The translations under genes were made by a program, and so were the position numbers. Positions 61,513-64,000 of a DNA stretch of 64,000 bases are shown here, piece after piece (within the stretch, counting starts at the first letter, position 1; every line of letters starts with the position of its first letter). A model generated the notes under the pieces. The model saw only the letters and a program-made list of their open reading frames with translations. It ran no database searches and was not told the origin of the DNA. Source of the DNA: Beijerinckiaceae bacterium (GTDB lineage: Bacteria; Pseudomonadota; Alphaproteobacteria; Rhizobiales; Beijerinckiaceae). Location: the NCBI GenBank assembly GCA_004564215.1, contig CP024846.1, positions 1,240,001 to 1,304,000 on the forward strand. Direction: 5' to 3'.

Positions 61513-62066
61513 GTCTCGCCTTCCTTGAATTTTTCAGCGAGCGCGGCGAGGCCGCGATGGAGGGTGACGCGGACCGACCCCTTGCTCATCGAAAGACGGG
61601 CGGCTGTCTCGCCGATGGAAGCGCCGTCAATGGCGATGGCTCGCACCACCTCACGTTGCTTAGCCGGGAGGCTCGGCAAATGGCGGTCGACATCGGCGAC
61701 GACAAAACTTGGCTCATGATCGCCGTCGGAGAGAACGGCGGCAAAGTCGTCGATGGGAAGGTTGATACGCCTGCCCCGCCGGCGCAACGCATCGACCATC
61801 TTATGGCGCGCGACGGCCCGCAGCCATGGGCCAAAGAGCGCATTTTCGTCCCAACTTTGCCGCTTGAGGTGAACGGCGAGCAAAGTCTCTTGTACAACGT
61901 CCTCGGCGTCGGTGTCCGCCAGGCCCGCGCCGGCCAATCCCCGACGGGCAGCCGCGCGGAGCACGGGGGTCAGCTGCAATAACAATCGCCGATAGGACTG
62001 AGCGTCGCCGGCATTGCCGGCGCGCATCAACATGGCCCATTCCTTTTCCCGAGCGTCGCCCCGCAC
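61509..62066 (-). CDS. sigF: ECF sigma factor, SigF type
   Basis: A 185-aa sigma-70 family protein with only regions 2 and 4. Region 2: EDVVQETLLAVHLKRQSWDE near 55-75 and GPWLRAVARHKMVDALRRRG near 78-97. Region 4: LPAKQREVVRAIAIDGASI and GETAARLSMSKGSVRVTLHRGL near 130-170. It lacks regions 1.1 and 3. The GTG at 62066 aligns with relatives (MRGDAREKEWAMLMRA). It is followed by nrsF and preceded by an ECF promoter motif, implying autoregulation. Divergent from the bufferin operon it probably controls. Confidence 0.9.
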   Translation of the reverse strand: MRGDAREKEWAMLMRAGNAGDAQSYRRLLLQLTPVLRAAARRGLAGAGLADTDAEDVVQETLLAVHLKRQSWDENALFGPWLRAVARHKMVDALRRRGRRINLPIDDFAAVLSDGDHEPSFVVADVDRHLPSLPAKQREVVRAIAIDGASIGETAARLSMSKGSVRVTLHRGLAALAEKFKEGET

Positions 62067-62085
62067 AAATATCCCATTCGCTTAG

Positions 62086-62112
62086 TTCGGAGCTCACGGC
62101 TCGCGCGTTACA
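62086..62112 (-). promoter_or_regulatory. ECF promoter of sigF-nrsF
   Basis: On the minus strand, TGTAAC (62112-62107), 17 bases, CGAA (62089-62086), 20 bp before the GTG. This -35/-10 layout is typical of ECF sigma promoters and supports autoregulation. Confidence 0.7.
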
Positions 62113-62166
62113 TCCAACGCGAGATTTCGCTATCACGTTTTTGTTGGAGTGAAAATGCGCCGCTGC

Positions 62167-62193
62167 CGTAACGCCGGCGCTCGCTCAAACGTA
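62167..62193 (+). promoter_or_regulatory. ECF promoter of the bufferin operon
   Basis: CGTAAC (62167-62172), 17 bases, CGTA (62190-62193), differing from the sigF promoter by one base in each box and with identical spacing. A leader of about 90 bases follows, with a CCGCCG-TTTCCT-CGGCGG hairpin at 62214-62231. Confidence 0.6.
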
Positions 62194-62287
62194 CAAGAAA
62201 GTGTAGAAACGGTCCGCCGTTTCCTCGGCGGGGATATAATTCGAGCTTTCCCGCCTTCTACGGCTTTCGTTCGTAAAGGAACCAAAC

Positions 62288-62575
62288 ATGATCACCAAAA
62301 CCGACATTACCGCCGCCACCCTCGCCGCCGCGCTCGCACTGCTCGCCGGGCCCCTCGCAGCCCAGGAGATGGGCGGTGAAAAGGCCGGGAAAGAAAAGTG
62401 CTATGGCGTCTCGCTCAAGGGGCAAAACGACTGCGCGGCCGGTGCCGGCACGAGCTGCGCTGGCACGTCAAAGGTCGATTATGACGGCACGATCTGGAAA
62501 TATGTGCCCAAGGGAACCTGCGAGACCATGAAGACCCCCAATGGCACCGGTTCGTTGAAGCCTTCCAAGTCCTGA
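62288..62575 (+). CDS. bufA1: Bufferin precursor (DUF2282), copper-binding RiPP
   Basis: A 95-aa precursor. An N-terminal signal peptide ([16 protein letters not shown], cleaved near residue 26) exports it. The mature part has the DUF2282 pattern with four cysteines at 38, 49, 57 and 78: [25 protein letters not shown] and [12 protein letters not shown]. In the bufferin family two of the core cysteines become 5-thiooxazoles that bind copper in the periplasm. GTAAAGGAACC precedes the ATG. bufB and bufC follow, and an ECF promoter motif lies upstream. Confidence 0.93.
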   Translation: MITKTDITAATLAAALALLAGPLAAQEMGGEKAGKEKCYGVSLKGQNDCAAGAGTSCAGTSKVDYDGTIWKYVPKGTCETMKTPNGTGSLKPSKS

Positions 62576-62667
62576 CCTTGCGACAGGGGCACGCGGGCTC
62601 CGCGAGCCCCCTTGTTGCGGCGCGGCATTTTGCGAGCCGAGGTTGAGCCGAAGTGGAGAGTGCAGCC

Positions 62668-63534
62668 ATGCCCATGATGCAACTTCCCGTCAGCGTTGGC
62701 GTCGGCTTCAAGCCGCAGCATTTCGCGGCAATTGCCAGCGCCCCGCAACCGCTTGGTTTTTTCGAAGTGCATGCCGAGAATTACATGGGCGCTGGGGGCG
62801 CGCCCCATGCGCAGTTGCAATTTCTCCGCGAGAATTATGCCTTGTCGCTGCATGGCGTTGGGCTCAACATTGGGGCCGAAGGACCGCTCGATCGCGACCA
62901 TCTGGCGCGTCTGAAGCGGCTCTGCGAAGGCTATCAGCCGGAAAGCTTTTCAGAGCATCTTGCGTGGTCATCGCACGGCGACGTTTTCTTCAACGATCTG
63001 CTTCCCTTGCCCTATACCGAGGCGACTCTGGCCAGCGTGATCGAGCATGTCGACGAAGTGCAAAACGTGCTTGGGCGCCGCCTCCTTCTTGAGAATCCCG
63101 CGACCTATCTGCTTTTCAAGGAATCGACAATTCCGGAGACCGCGTTTTTGCAAGCGATCGCGCGCGCGACCGGATGCGGACTTCTGCTCGACGTCAACAA
63201 TGTCTTCGTTTCGGCCCGCAATCACGCGACCGATGCGCATGCCTATCTCGCCGAGTTTCCGTTCGATCTGGTTGGTGAAATTCATCTCGCCGGTCATTTC
63301 GAAACGGTCGACGACCAAGGTTTCCCCCTGTGCATCGATGCGCATGGATCGCCCGTCATCGACGATGTCTTCGCCTTGTTCGATCAGGTGATCTCCCGCA
63401 CCGGTCCGCTTCCAACCTTGATCGAATGGGACAATGATGTGCCGGATTGGCAAAGCCTCCTGGCCGAGGCGCTGTCCGCGCAGGCCCATTTGGATCGGGC
63501 GAAATCTGTCGGTGCCGCGACGGTTGCAGCCTGA
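62668..63534 (+). CDS. bufB: MNIO (DUF692) oxidase of the bufferin pathway
   Basis: A 288-aa TIM-barrel iron enzyme that oxidises precursor cysteines. The metal-ligand and active-site stretches are present: [10 protein letters not shown] near 30, LHGVGLNIG near 70, FSEHLAWS near 100, [10 protein letters not shown] near 145, [15 protein letters not shown] near 180, EIHLAGHFE near 213 and LIEWDND near 258. The ATG at 62668 lies 9 bases after GGAGAG; a GTG at 62653 is the alternative. The TGA stop overlaps the bufC ATG by one base (TGATG). Confidence 0.92.
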   Translation: MPMMQLPVSVGVGFKPQHFAAIASAPQPLGFFEVHAENYMGAGGAPHAQLQFLRENYALSLHGVGLNIGAEGPLDRDHLARLKRLCEGYQPESFSEHLAWSSHGDVFFNDLLPLPYTEATLASVIEHVDEVQNVLGRRLLLENPATYLLFKESTIPETAFLQAIARATGCGLLLDVNNVFVSARNHATDAHAYLAEFPFDLVGEIHLAGHFETVDDQGFPLCIDAHGSPVIDDVFALFDQVISRTGPLPTLIEWDNDVPDWQSLLAEALSAQAHLDRAKSVGAATVAA

Positions 63535-64000
63535 TGGAGCTCGACTCTGTTATGCCGAAGACATGCCAAAGCGATTTCGCCAGCGCCCTCCTCGACCCGG
63601 ATAAGCCCGTGCCGAACGATGTGACCTCGCACAGCTGCGATGTTCCGCAAAAACGTTTCGGGGTATATCGCAACAATGTCATGGTCGGTCTTGCCGGCGC
63701 CTTGGAGGCGCGCTTTCCGGCTACACGCAAAATCGTGGGCGAAGAGTTCTTCGGGCTCGCTGCAAAAGTTTTCGCGGCCGCGCATCCGCCGCGCTCGCCC
63801 CTGCTGATGTTCTTTGGCGATGATTTTCCGGCGTTTTTGGCGGCGTTTGAGCCGGCGCGAAGCGTGCCTTATCTGGCGGATGTCGCACGGCTGGAAGCAG
63901 CCCGCACACGCGCCTATCACGCAGCCGACGCAAAACCTTTGACACCAGCAGAACTCAGCCGCGTGCCTCAAACCGCGTTGGCCGGGCTGCGGTTCACCAT
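63534..64000 (+). CDS. bufC: Bufferin partner protein (DUF2063), C-terminus beyond window
   Basis: The first 155 residues of a DUF2063 protein are visible: DFASALLDPDKPVP, RFGVYRNNVMVGLAGALEAR, RKIVGEEFFGLAAKVFAAAHPPRSPLL, read in pieces, and FGDDFPAFLAAFEPA followed by PYLADVARLEAART. DUF2063 domains recognise the precursor and present it to the DUF692 oxidase. It overlaps bufB by one base, so translation is coupled. The gene runs off the right edge at 64000; the family is usually about 250-260 aa. Confidence 0.9.
   Translation, partial: MELDSVMPKTCQSDFASALLDPDKPVPNDVTSHSCDVPQKRFGVYRNNVMVGLAGALEARFPATRKIVGEEFFGLAAKVFAAAHPPRSPLLMFFGDDFPAFLAAFEPARSVPYLADVARLEAARTRAYHAADAKPLTPAELSRVPQTALAGLRFT

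Overview
The window is a 64 kb piece of a chromosome from an alphaproteobacterium, most likely a member of the Hyphomicrobiales (Rhizobiales). I infer this from the high-GC genes, the rpoD-dnaG and yqeY/carA neighbourhoods, a plant-type DAHP synthase, serC-serA with a structured leader, ATP-type pckA, an HWE histidine kinase and TAGAGC-type extragenic repeats. A Beijerinckiaceae/Methylocystaceae-like host is plausible but not proven. I saw no rRNA, tRNA or CRISPR array.

Layout. 1-20 kb is mostly housekeeping: DAHP synthase (cut by the left edge), glutathione reductase, a DUF882 peptidase, a DUF1007/RcnA-like metal transport pair, rpmJ, a TPR protein, a ClC channel, rplY-pth-ychF, bluB, rpoD, dnaG, panB and yqeY. 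21-25.3 kb is an AT-rich accessory insert between yqeY and carA. It holds a pair of paralogous beta-rich proteins of unknown function, two further small proteins, a secreted Cys protein and a TetR-like regulator that may be 5'-truncated. 25.7-46.6 kb returns to core genes: carA, pdxY, a glutamine amidotransferase, serC-serA, an outer-membrane barrel, pckA, a HugZ-like protein, an esterase, an HWE kinase, polA, a lytic transglycosylase and an Ntn-type hydrolase.

46,802-51,812 is a complete IS1595-type transposon of 5,011 bp with perfect 23-bp inverted ends and an 8-bp target duplication (TATCAATC). Its cargo is a beta-class DNA methyltransferase fused to an Mrr-like nuclease domain, an XRE regulator with operator-like palindromes, a wHTH-like protein and a small coiled-coil protein. 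It sits against a perfect parS site (51,830-51,845) inside a 40-bp palindrome, which suggests a region near the replication origin.

52-61 kb carries a TAXI-like binding protein, an SGNH hydrolase, a CPA2 antiporter, a DGD1-like galactolipid glycosyltransferase, OpgD and FadD. The right end (60.9-64 kb) is a copper/metal-stress locus: an ECF sigma factor of the SigF type with its NrsF anti-sigma factor, divergent from a bufferin operon (DUF2282 precursor, DUF692 MNIO oxidase, DUF2063 partner cut by the window edge). Matching ECF promoter motifs lie in front of both units, so the sigma factor probably drives itself and the bufferin genes.
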